Source: Bacteroidota bacterium
Lineage (GTDB): Bacteria; Bacteroidota; Bacteroidia; Flavobacteriales_F; PHOS-HE28
Length of the DNA: 6,760 bases
Assembly (NCBI GenBank): GCA_023428865.1
Contig: JAEYWT010000050.1
Location: 1-6,760 of the forward strand
Direction of reading: 5' to 3'
Made by a program: the position numbers and the translations under genes. The first letter of the stretch is position 1. Every line of letters starts with the position of its first letter. The notes beneath the pieces are model-generated. The model was not told the origin of the DNA. It ran no database searches and worked only from the letters and a program-made list of their open reading frames with translations. Shown here piece by piece: positions 1 through 5,473 of the stretch.

Positions 1-532
1 CGCCACCATCGATCTCGATCAGCGCTTTGGATCCGGTCTTCTTCCGCAGGTCCACCAAAGCTTCGATCTTCTGGTAGGTGCGTTGTATGAATTGCTGCCC
101 ACCGAAGCCCGGGTTCACGCTCATCAAACACACCAGGTCTAGGTCCGCGAGCACCTCTTCCAAGGCGTTCACCGGTGTATGCGGATTGATGGCCACACCC
201 GCTTTCATGCCGGCTGCTTTGATGGCTTGCACCGTGCGGTGCAGATGCGTGCTTGCCTCGAGGTGTACGGTGAGTATGTCGGCACCGGCGTCGCGGAAAG
301 CGCTCACGTAGTTCTCTGGCCGCACGATCATCAGGTGTACATCGAAGACCTTCTTGCTATGCGGACGAATGGCCTTGATCACGGGCAGGCCGAAACTGAT
401 GTTGGGCACGAAGACGCCATCCATCACATCCAAGTGCAACCACGGCGCCGCGCTTTCATCCACCAACCGCACGGCGCTTTTCAGGTCACTGAAGTCGGCC
501 GAGAGGAGAGAGGGGGCGATGATGTGGGGCAT
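1..532 (-). CDS. rpe: Ribulose-phosphate 3-epimerase, 3' end cut by window
   Basis: Interconverts D-ribulose 5-phosphate and D-xylulose 5-phosphate in the non-oxidative pentose phosphate pathway, in the cytoplasm. The visible 177 residues read as a TIM-barrel epimerase from the start: an APSLLSADF motif (residues 6-14), HLDVMDGVFVPN (33-44), DVHLM (64-68) and VNPGFGGQ (139-146), ending at IDGG (174-177). Family knowledge makes H33, D35, H66 and D175 the metal and acid/base residues, and all four are present. Proteins of this family are about 215-225 residues, so about 40 C-terminal residues lie outside the window. The ATG at 530-532 is chosen because the family motif starts five residues later and no in-frame upstream ATG was seen in the codons checked. 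No Shine-Dalgarno sequence precedes it. It lies 100 bp downstream of rpoD in the same direction, with a long hairpin in the gap. Confidence 0.97.
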   Translation of the reverse strand, partial: MPHIIAPSLLSADFSDLKSAVRLVDESAAPWLHLDVMDGVFVPNISFGLPVIKAIRPHSKKVFDVHLMIVRPENYVSAFRDAGADILTVHLEASTHLHRTVQAIKAAGMKAGVAINPHTPVNALEEVLADLDLVCLMSVNPGFGGQQFIQRTYQKIEALVDLRKKTGSKALIEIDGG

Positions 533-539
533 GCGGTGG

Positions 540-547
540 CGAAGGTA
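540..547 (-). promoter_or_regulatory. Candidate -7 promoter element before rpe
   Basis: The minus strand reads TACCTTCG, one mismatch from the Bacteroidota -7 consensus TAnnTTTG. It ends only 7 nt before the rpe ATG, so a transcript started here would be almost leaderless. No convincing TTTG-type -33 element lies 19-21 nt upstream, so this is a weak candidate. Read-through from rpoD is an equally good explanation for rpe expression. Confidence 0.35.
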
Positions 548-562
548 GGCTTGCCGGAAATG

Positions 563-616
563 AGTTGCCAGCTCGAAGTGCGAAGGCTTACGGGCCTGCA
601 CGACGAACTGGCAACT
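563..616 (-). other. Long imperfect RNA hairpin between rpoD and rpe
   Basis: The transcribed strand folds into a 54-nt hairpin starting 16 nt after the rpoD stop. The outer stem pairs 604-616 with 563-575: 13 continuous pairs including one G-U wobble. A 2x2 internal loop follows, then a 4-bp stem (598-601 with 578-581), a 2-nt bulge, another 4-bp stem (594-597 with 584-587) and a 6-nt loop. The wobble would be a C-A mismatch on the other strand, so the structure fits RNA of the gene strand better. Only three T residues follow (CATTTCC), so it is not a canonical intrinsic terminator. It may stabilise the rpoD 3' end, be a processing site, or act as a weak or factor-dependent terminator. Confidence 0.6.
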
Positions 617-632
617 GCGTACGAACCTGTGA

Positions 633-1508
633 TTACCCCAGGTAGGCTTTCAGCACCGAGCTTCGGCTGGTATGCTTCATGCGGCGGATCGCTTTTTCCT
701 TGATCTGGCGTACACGTTCACGCGTCAGGTCGAATTTCTGGCCGATCTCTTCCAGCGTATGCGGCTGGTTGCCGTTCAGGCCGAAGTACAACCGGATCAC
801 ATCGCTTTCGCGACCGGCCAGAGCGTTCAAGGAGCGTTCGATCTCCTGGCGCAGGCTGTCCGTCATCAGGCTTTCGAGCGGGTTGGGCGTGTCGTCATTG
901 CGCATCACGTCCATCATGGTGCCGCTGTCGTCGCCTTCGCGCAATGGGGCATCCATGCTCAGGTGTCGGCCGGTATTGTTCAAGCTGGTCTTCACCTCTT
1001 CGAGCGTCATTTCCAGCACTTCGGCCAATTCGGCTGCCGTGGGTGGTCGCTCATGCTCTTGTTCCAGCTTGGCGAAGGCCTTGTTGATCTTGTTGATCGA
1101 ACCGATCTTGTTCAACGGTAGGCGTACGATGCGTGCCTGTTCCGCCAGGCTCTGCAGGATCTGCTGTCGGATCCACCACACCGCGTAACTGATGAATTTG
1201 AAACCACGGGTCTCATCGAACCGGCCGGCGGCTTTGATCAGGCCGAGGTTGCCTTCGCTGATCAGGTCGGGCAGGCTCAAGCCTTGACCTTGATATTGTT
1301 TGGCCACGGACACCACGAATCGGAGGTTCGCTTTGGCGAGTTGTTCCAAGGCGAGGGTGTCTCCGCCTTTGATGCGCCGTGCGAGTTCCACCTCTTCCTG
1401 AGCGGTGATCAACTTCACTTTCCCGATCTCCTGTAGGTACTTGTCCAGGGACGGAGTATCCCTGTTGGTCACCTGTTTGGTGATCTTCAACTGCCTCATC
1501 CTTGCCAT
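633..1508 (-). CDS. rpoD: Primary (housekeeping) sigma factor RpoD/SigA
   Basis: Directs RNA polymerase core to housekeeping promoters. The 291-residue protein lacks the acidic region 1.1 of E. coli sigma-70 and starts almost directly with region 1.2, as is usual for Bacteroidota RpoD. Visible parts: region 1.2 (about 18-50, DKYLQEIGKVKLITAQEE); region 2 (about 56-125) with RFDETRGFKF followed by SYAVWWIRQQI (96-117), which melts and reads the -10/-7 element; region 3 (about 130-205); and region 4 (about 225-285) with the helix-turn-helix TLEEIGQKFDLTRERVRQIK (251-270). It ends KAYLG. Two starts are possible: ATG at 1506-1508, or ATG at 1497-1499, which gives MRQLKITK. The second matches the usual N-terminus of the family and I slightly prefer it; the outer coordinate is given for completeness. 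About 180 bp separate it from upstream pnp, which has its own terminator-like hairpin, so a separate promoter is likely. The only -7-like match is poor (ACTCTTCG, 1527-1534). Confidence 0.98.
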   Translation of the reverse strand: MARMRQLKITKQVTNRDTPSLDKYLQEIGKVKLITAQEEVELARRIKGGDTLALEQLAKANLRFVVSVAKQYQGQGLSLPDLISEGNLGLIKAAGRFDETRGFKFISYAVWWIRQQILQSLAEQARIVRLPLNKIGSINKINKAFAKLEQEHERPPTAAELAEVLEMTLEEVKTSLNNTGRHLSMDAPLREGDDSGTMMDVMRNDDTPNPLESLMTDSLRQEIERSLNALAGRESDVIRLYFGLNGNQPHTLEEIGQKFDLTRERVRQIKEKAIRRMKHTSRSSVLKAYLG

Positions 1509-1639
1509 ATGTGCGCTCGTGTATTGCGAAGAGTGGGTGGTTGAACGCAGATCGCCTGTAGATGGTTACCCACATCCACCACTTGGTGCAGTACCTACGA
1601 GGAATGGTGGCTATTCGGATGTCAACGGTATGGAACGAA
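1509..1639 (-). promoter_or_regulatory. rpoD upstream region, promoter not clearly resolved
   Basis: About 130 bases between the pnp terminator hairpin and rpoD hold no coding sequence I can support. The region should contain the rpoD promoter and leader. The closest -7-like octamer is ACTCTTCG (1527-1534), which misses the TA at its start. A short dyad, caccacttggtg (1578-1589), is the only other structure seen. No Shine-Dalgarno sequence sits before either candidate start. Confidence 0.35.
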
Positions 1640-1675
1640 AGAAGCCGCCCCATTTCGGAGCGGCTTCTCATTTCG
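1636..1675 (-). terminator. Terminator-like hairpin after pnp
   Basis: About 20 nt past the pnp stop, the transcribed strand forms a continuous 12-bp stem (1657-1668 with 1640-1651, GAAGCCGC core, one G-U wobble) with a 5-nt GAAAT loop. A short T-containing tail, TTCGTT, follows. An alternative lower pairing joins 1636-1640 with 1671-1675. The stem is strong but the T-tract is short and broken, so termination may be partial, or the hairpin may mainly protect the pnp 3' end. Its wobble pair fits RNA of the minus strand only. Confidence 0.7.
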
Positions 1676-1687
1676 TCTATCGTACGC

Positions 1688-3964
1688 TTAGTTCGAGCTG
1701 GGTCCACCATCGCCACCGAAGTCGCGGCGTGGGCGGTCATCCCGGCGAGGGCGATCATCACGACGCGGGCGGTCATCGCGGCGGGGACGATCACCACGGT
1801 CGCGGCGTTCGCCATCCATCGCGGGTTCGCGCTCCACGTAGCCTTCGGGCTTCGGCAGCAACACACGGCGGCTCAGCTTCAGCTTGCCGCTGCGTGGGTC
1901 CTTACCGGTCACCTGGAATTCGATCACATCGCCTTCCTTCAGCACTTCCTCCACACGTTCGATGCGGCGCCATTCCAGTTCGCTCACATGCAGCAGGCCA
2001 TCCACGCCGGGCATCACTTCCACGAACGCGCCGTAGGGCATGATCGTTTTCACTTTGCCTTTGTAGGTGGCGCCAACTTCCGCTTGCGGCGGGTTGGCGA
2101 TCGCGTTCACACGGGCGAGGGCAGCGTCGATGCTGGCTTTGTTCTCGCTCATGATCTCCACGTGGCCCATACCATCGATCTCGTCGATGCTGATGTGCGC
2201 GCCGGTCTCGGCCTGGATCTCTTGGATCACACGGCCACCGGGTCCGATAACGGCACCGATGCTCTCTTTCGGAATGGTGATGGTGATGATGCGTGGTGCG
2301 TGGTCCTTGTAGTCGGCACGCGGTGCATCGATCGTCTTCAGCATTTCACCGAGGATGTGCAGGCGACCTTGACGAGCTTGCTCCAACGCTTGGGCCAGCA
2401 CTTCGTAGGGTAGGCCATCCACTTTCATATCCATCTGCGTGGCGGTGATGCCCTTGGCGGTTCCGCAGATCTTGAAGTCCATATCGCCCAGGAAGTCCTC
2501 GTCGCCGAGGATGTCGCTGAGGATCGCGTGGCGTTTGCCATCGCTGATCATACCCATGGCGATACCGCTCACGGGTGCGGAGATCTTCACACCGGCATCC
2601 ATCAGCGCGAGCGTACCGCTGCATACGGTGGCCATGGAGCTGGAGCCGTTGCTTTCGAGGATGTCGCAGTTCAGGCGGATGGTGTAGGGGTTGGTCTCCA
2701 CACCGGGTACCACGGGTTTCAGGGCGCGCAAGGCCAGGTTACCGTGTCCCACTTCACGACGGCCGGGGCCGCGGATCGGCTTCACTTCGCCGGTGCTGAA
2801 GCTCGGGAAGTTGTAGTGGAGCATGAAGCGGTCGCTGCCCTTCTTGGTGGCCAGGTCGATCGTCTGCTCGTCCATGCTGCTGCCCAAGGTCACCATGTTG
2901 ATGGCCTGGGTCTCACCACGGGTGAAGATGGCGCTGCCATGACTGCCCGGAAGTACGTCGATCTCGCTCCAGATGGGGCGGATCTCGTTGGTCTTGCGGC
3001 CATCGAGGCGCTTGCCGTGATCGAGGCATACGTTACGAACGGCTTTCTTCTGGGTCTTCTTGAAGAAGCGTGCCAGCATGGCCTTGTCGGTCTTCTCCTC
3101 GTCGCTCAAGGTGGCCAGGCAGGCTTCCTTGATGGCGCTGAAGGCGGCACCGCGCTCTTCCTTGCTGCTTGCGTTCATGGCCAGGTCATAGTACTTCTGG
3201 TAGCAGAAGTCCATGATCTTGTCGCCAATGGCCGCGTCGTTGTTCTCGTGGTTGTAGGTGCGCTTCACCTGGCTCTTGGGCACCATGGCGCTCAACTCGT
3301 CCAGCGCGATGCACTGCTTCTGGATGGCTTCATGGGCGATCTTGATCGCTTCGATCATGTCGGCCTCCTGCACCTCCTTCATTTCACCCTCTACCATGAG
3401 GATGTCGCTCTTGGTACCAGCCACGATCAGGTCGAGGTCAGCGCCTTCTGTCTCGGCGAAGGTGGGGTTGAGCAGGTACTTACCACCTACGCGGGCAATA
3501 CGCACTTCGCTCACCGGACCAGCGAAAGGGATGTCGCTCACCGCCAATGCAGCAGAAGCGGCCAGGCAGGCGATGGCGTCGGATTGGTTCTTCTTATCGG
3601 CGCTCATCAGCGTTACCACCACTTGGGTGTCGCCGTGGAAATCGTCTGGGAAGAGCGGGCGCAGGGCGCGGTCGATCAAGCGACTGGTGAGCACTTCGTG
3701 ATCGCTGGGGCGTGCTTCACGTTTGAAGAAGCCACCGGGGAAACGGCCGGCAGCGCTGAATTTCTCGCGGTATTCCACCTGCAGGGGAAGGAAGTCGATG
3801 CCTTCGCGTGCGTCTTTGGTGGCCACCACCGTGGCGAGCAGGATGGTATCGCCCAGGCGCACGGTCACTGCACCGTCCGCTTGTTTGGCCAACACCCCGG
3901 TCTCGATGGTGATGATCTTGCCATCGCCCATGTCGATGGTCTTCTGAATGCCTTGTGGTCTCAT
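1688..3964 (-). CDS. pnp: Polynucleotide phosphorylase (PNPase)
   Basis: Degrades RNA 3'-to-5' by phosphorolysis, releasing nucleoside diphosphates; a core exoribonuclease of bacterial mRNA decay, working as a trimer. All family domains are present in 758 residues. RNase PH domain 1 holds GRFPGGFFKRE (73-83, the FFRR-type RNA-binding loop). A helical linker covers about 220-310. RNase PH domain 2 holds GPGRREVGHG (399-408) and GDEDFLGDMDFK (487-498), where D490, D496 and K498 match the catalytic D486, D492 and K494 of the E. coli enzyme. A KH domain (about 558-622) carries IGPGG (573-577), and an S1 domain spans about 629-701. After S1 comes a charged Arg/Asp tail (about 710-758) with four DRPRRD copies (725-748) and a Gly-rich end, making it longer than the roughly 700-residue enzymes. 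MRPQG is the natural start; the preceding bases are A/G-rich without a well-placed Shine-Dalgarno. It follows rpsO, an arrangement also found in E. coli. Confidence 0.99.
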   Translation of the reverse strand: MRPQGIQKTIDMGDGKIITIETGVLAKQADGAVTVRLGDTILLATVVATKDAREGIDFLPLQVEYREKFSAAGRFPGGFFKREARPSDHEVLTSRLIDRALRPLFPDDFHGDTQVVVTLMSADKKNQSDAIACLAASAALAVSDIPFAGPVSEVRIARVGGKYLLNPTFAETEGADLDLIVAGTKSDILMVEGEMKEVQEADMIEAIKIAHEAIQKQCIALDELSAMVPKSQVKRTYNHENNDAAIGDKIMDFCYQKYYDLAMNASSKEERGAAFSAIKEACLATLSDEEKTDKAMLARFFKKTQKKAVRNVCLDHGKRLDGRKTNEIRPIWSEIDVLPGSHGSAIFTRGETQAINMVTLGSSMDEQTIDLATKKGSDRFMLHYNFPSFSTGEVKPIRGPGRREVGHGNLALRALKPVVPGVETNPYTIRLNCDILESNGSSSMATVCSGTLALMDAGVKISAPVSGIAMGMISDGKRHAILSDILGDEDFLGDMDFKICGTAKGITATQMDMKVDGLPYEVLAQALEQARQGRLHILGEMLKTIDAPRADYKDHAPRIITITIPKESIGAVIGPGGRVIQEIQAETGAHISIDEIDGMGHVEIMSENKASIDAALARVNAIANPPQAEVGATYKGKVKTIMPYGAFVEVMPGVDGLLHVSELEWRRIERVEEVLKEGDVIEFQVTGKDPRSGKLKLSRRVLLPKPEGYVEREPAMDGERRDRGDRPRRDDRPRRDDRPRRDDRPRRDFGGDGGPSSN
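1721..1792 (-). repeat. Four tandem 18-bp units encoding DRPRRD in PNPase tail
   Basis: Four consecutive 18-bp units encode exactly DRPRRD (PNPase residues 725-748). In transcript order they lie at 1775-1792, 1757-1774, 1739-1756 and 1721-1738. The protein repeat is perfect but the DNA is not: the four units use CCC, CCG, CCT and CCA for proline, and mix CGT, CGC and CGG for arginine and GAT/GAC for aspartate. The tail is probably disordered and, being Arg-rich, could bind RNA or a partner protein; that function is inferred from composition only. Confidence 0.9.
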
Positions 3965-4060
3965 GTTCTTTTCTTCTTTACCTCTTTACATCTCCCCGGT
4001 TCATCTATGCCGGCTCGCGATCCGGGGGCTCGCTTGCCTTTTCGGCCTTAGCGGCCAGTA
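3965..4060 (-). promoter_or_regulatory. pnp leader region with GC-rich hairpin
   Basis: These bases lie between the rpsO terminator and the pnp ATG and contain no gene. A 6-bp GC arm pair (3994-3999 with 4022-4027, CCCCGG/CCGGGG) can close a 22-nt loop about 30 nt before pnp. The motif GCGAGCC occurs twice between 4011 and 4035. No TAnnTTTG-like -7 box was found, so pnp may rely on read-through of the rpsO terminator or on a divergent promoter. In E. coli the pnp leader hairpin is an RNase III/PNPase autoregulation site; whether this one serves the same role is speculation. Confidence 0.35.
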
Positions 4061-4062
4061 TG

Positions 4063-4093
4063 AAAAAGGGGTGACCGTTCTCACGATCACCCC
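4063..4093 (-). terminator. Intrinsic terminator after rpsO
   Basis: On the transcribed strand, 4083-4093 pair with 4068-4078: an 11-bp stem with a GGGGTGA base, one T-G wobble and a GAGA (GNRA-type) tetraloop. Five T residues follow (4067-4063). This is a textbook Rho-independent terminator, about 50 nt after the rpsO stop. The wobble would be a C-A mismatch on the plus strand, which supports its direction. Confidence 0.9.
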
Positions 4094-4144
4094 CGTTCGT
4101 TCAAGTCGTCGTTCTCGCTGCCGCAGTCGTCGCGGTGCGCATGA

Positions 4145-4414
4145 TCACTTACGCAAGCCGAGCTTGCCAATGATCGCGCGGTAGCGCTCGATGTCGTACA
4201 TCTTCAGGTAGTTCAGCAACTGCTTGCGCTTGCCTACCATGGTCATCAGCGATTTTTCCGTGGCGTGGTCCTTCTTGTTCACCTTCAGGTGGCCAGTAAG
4301 GTGGTTGATACGCTCGGTGAAGAGTGCGATCTGGCTTTCGGCCCCGCCGGTGTTCTTCTCAGAACCCCCGTGCTGCGTGAAAATGGCCTTCTTGGCCTCG
4401 TTCGTCAGGTACAT
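4145..4414 (-). CDS. rpsO: 30S ribosomal protein S15
   Basis: A primary binder of the central domain of 16S rRNA, which nucleates the small-subunit platform. The 89-residue length is exactly typical. Characteristic elements are NTGGAESQIALFTERINHLT (21-40), HLKVNKKDHATEKSL (42-56), the basic segment VGKRKQLLNYL (60-70) and the end IIGKLGLRK. T22, G23, Q28, H42 and D49 correspond to rRNA-contacting residues known for the family. The same frame is open upstream to 4528, but MYLTNEAKKAIF is the usual S15 start in this phylum and the extra 38 residues do not resemble S15, so the ATG at 4412-4414 is chosen. A -7-like element ends 19 nt upstream. The gene is followed by a strong terminator and then pnp. 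S15 represses its own translation in several bacteria, and two competing hairpins lie upstream, but no S15 site is shown here. Confidence 0.98.
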   Translation of the reverse strand: MYLTNEAKKAIFTQHGGSEKNTGGAESQIALFTERINHLTGHLKVNKKDHATEKSLMTMVGKRKQLLNYLKMYDIERYRAIIGKLGLRK

Positions 4415-4433
4415 GGTCTTACGTAACAGGGCG

Positions 4434-4441
4434 CGAAGATA
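4434..4441 (-). promoter_or_regulatory. -7 promoter element for rpsO
   Basis: The minus strand reads TATCTTCG, one mismatch from TAnnTTTG. It ends 19 nt before the rpsO ATG, so transcription would give a leader of roughly 14 nt. A CTTC tetramer 19 nt upstream is a poor partial match to the TTTG -33 element. If this is the main promoter, the hairpins at 4498-4532 lie outside the rpsO leader and belong to the accD 3' end. Confidence 0.5.
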
Positions 4442-4497
4442 GGATTTTTCTTCGGTCGTTGAAGCTAACCAGCCCCAGTTCGTGGTCCACAGCTGCC

Positions 4498-4532
4498 CCG
4501 CAGGTGTGTCTTGCCTGCGGCAACACACGCCT
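4498..4532 (-). other. Two mutually exclusive hairpins between accD and rpsO
   Basis: Starting about 9 nt after the accD stop, the transcribed strand can form hairpin B: 4519-4532 with 4502-4515, 12 Watson-Crick pairs in 14 positions and a 3-nt loop. It can instead form hairpin A: 4514-4520 with 4498-4504, seven perfect pairs and a 9-nt loop. The two share bases, so only one forms at a time. Neither is followed by a T-tract. One mismatch in B is C-A on the gene strand but would be a wobble on the plus strand, which weakens the case for B in this RNA. Possible roles are accD 3'-end protection or control of read-through into rpsO. Confidence 0.5.
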
Positions 4533-4541
4533 TTATGTTCG

Positions 4542-5387
4542 TTAACTCCTGAGCATCAGGAATGTACGAGCCAGGAATCCTTTCAGCTCCTTGCGGTGTA
4601 CGATCTTGTCCAAGAAGCCGTGTTCCAACACGAATTCGCTGGTCTGGAAGCCTTCGGGTAGGTCGCGGCCAATGGTTTCGCGCACCACTCGTGGCCCAGC
4701 GAAAGCCACCAATGCTTTGGGTTCGGCGATGTTCATATCACCCAGCATGGCGAAGCTGGCCGTAACGCCACCTGTGGTGGGGTCGGTCACCACGCTGATG
4801 TAGGGTAGTTTCTTTTTGGCGAGCTGGGTGAGCTTGGCGCTGGATTTCGCCATCTGCATCAGGCTGAAGCCGGCCTCCATCATACGCGCACCGCCGCTTT
4901 TACTGATGATCACCAGAGGGCACTTGCGTTTCATGGCCTGGTCTGCGGCCAAGGCGATCTTCTCGCCCATTACACTGCCCATGCTGCCACCGATGAAACG
5001 GAAGTCCATGCAGGCGATCACCACCAGGCTCTTTTCAAGCTTGCCTTCGGCCACGCGCATGGCATCGTTCAGGCCGGTGTCCTTGCGGGTCTTGGCCAGG
5101 CGGTCGGTGTACTTCTTGGTATCCTCGAACTGCAGCGGGTCGCCAGCGATCAGGTCGGCCGCGATCTCGGTATACTTCTGGTCGTCGAATAGGATGGCGA
5201 AGTACTCGTCGCTACCGATCTTCTCATGGTGTTCGCATTTCACGCACACCCACAAGTTGTTCTCGTGGTCTTCGGAGGTCATGATCTCCGAGCACTCGGG
5301 GCACTTGTACCAGAGGCCTTCGGGCGTTTCCTTCTTCTCCTCCGTGCTGGTGGTGATGCCTTCCTTGACGCGTGTGAACCAACCCAT
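4542..5387 (-). CDS. accD: Acetyl-CoA carboxylase carboxyltransferase subunit beta
   Basis: With the AccA alpha subunit it transfers the carboxyl group from biotin (on AccB) to acetyl-CoA, giving malonyl-CoA, the first committed step of fatty acid synthesis. The protein is 281 residues, normal for AccD. An N-terminal zinc ribbon is seen as C29-X2-C32-X15-C48-X2-C51. The crotonase-like core carries GGSMGSVMG (133-141), SGGARM (164-169), TDPTTGGVTASFAMLGD (201-217), AFAGPRVVRETIG (228-240) and the family-typical end EFVLEHGFLDKIVHR (251-265). The frame is open to 5432, but MGWFTRVKEGI is the conserved start and the 15 extra residues are unrelated, so ATG 5385-5387 is chosen. No accA, accB or accC is in the window. 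It lies 86 bp after fbaB, behind a repeat-rich hairpin; a poor -7-like octamer (GACCTTCG, 5407-5414) lies 19 nt before the start. Confidence 0.98.
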   Translation of the reverse strand: MGWFTRVKEGITTSTEEKKETPEGLWYKCPECSEIMTSEDHENNLWVCVKCEHHEKIGSDEYFAILFDDQKYTEIAADLIAGDPLQFEDTKKYTDRLAKTRKDTGLNDAMRVAEGKLEKSLVVIACMDFRFIGGSMGSVMGEKIALAADQAMKRKCPLVIISKSGGARMMEAGFSLMQMAKSSAKLTQLAKKKLPYISVVTDPTTGGVTASFAMLGDMNIAEPKALVAFAGPRVVRETIGRDLPEGFQTSEFVLEHGFLDKIVHRKELKGFLARTFLMLRS

Positions 5388-5406
5388 GGTAGATCTTTCG
5401 GTAGAA

Positions 5407-5414
5407 CGAAGGTC
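5407..5414 (-). promoter_or_regulatory. Weak -7-like element before accD
   Basis: The minus strand reads GACCTTCG, two mismatches from TAnnTTTG, and ends 19 nt before the accD ATG. That is the same offset as the better element before rpsO. The overlapping AT-rich heptamer repeat could supply further promoter sequence, but no clear -33 box is seen. Confidence 0.25.
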
Positions 5415-5468
5415 GCAAATAGCAAGGAGCAATTAGCAATGATCGGACATTGCTAATTGTCCATTGCC
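5414..5468 (-). repeat. Heptamer-based inverted repeat between fbaB and accD
   Basis: On the plus strand, four 7-bp units follow each other: cgcaaat, agcaagg, agcaatt, agcaatg (5414-5441). After a 6-nt centre (atcgga, 5442-5447) come three units in the opposite sense: cattgct, aattgtc, cattgcc (5448-5468). The innermost units form a perfect 12-bp inverted repeat (5430-5441 with 5448-5459). A competing 8-bp pairing joins 5439-5446 with 5467-5474 and touches the fbaB stop codons. No T-tract follows the hairpin on the transcribed strand, so it is not a canonical terminator, although it is the only structure available to end the fbaB transcript. Confidence 0.8.
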
Positions 5469-5473
5469 GATCA

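Noticed and set aside
1721..1792. CRISPR-like or selfish repeat reading of the 18-bp units
   Set aside because: Units are contiguous with no spacers, lie in frame inside pnp, and encode the same six residues each time.
1213..1866. Minus-strand open frame spanning the rpoD start, the gap and the pnp tail
   Set aside because: It overlaps rpoD and pnp in another frame, crosses the pnp terminator hairpin, and its product is low-complexity.
2528..4051. Long plus-strand open frame (507 codons) opposite pnp
   Set aside because: It mirrors pnp in the antisense direction; the His/Gly/Ala-rich product resembles no family, while the opposite strand encodes a complete PNPase with catalytic residues.
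4044..4056. GGCC-N5-GGCC small hairpin upstream of pnp
   Set aside because: A 4-bp stem of a self-complementary word is expected by chance in GC-rich DNA and has no supporting context.
4415..4528. N-terminal extension of S15 by 38 residues
   Set aside because: S15 is 89 residues with the start at 4414; the extension is unlike the family and covers the probable promoter and hairpin.
5388..5432. N-terminal extension of AccD by 15 residues
   Set aside because: MGWF is the conserved AccD start; the extra residues come from the heptamer repeat region.
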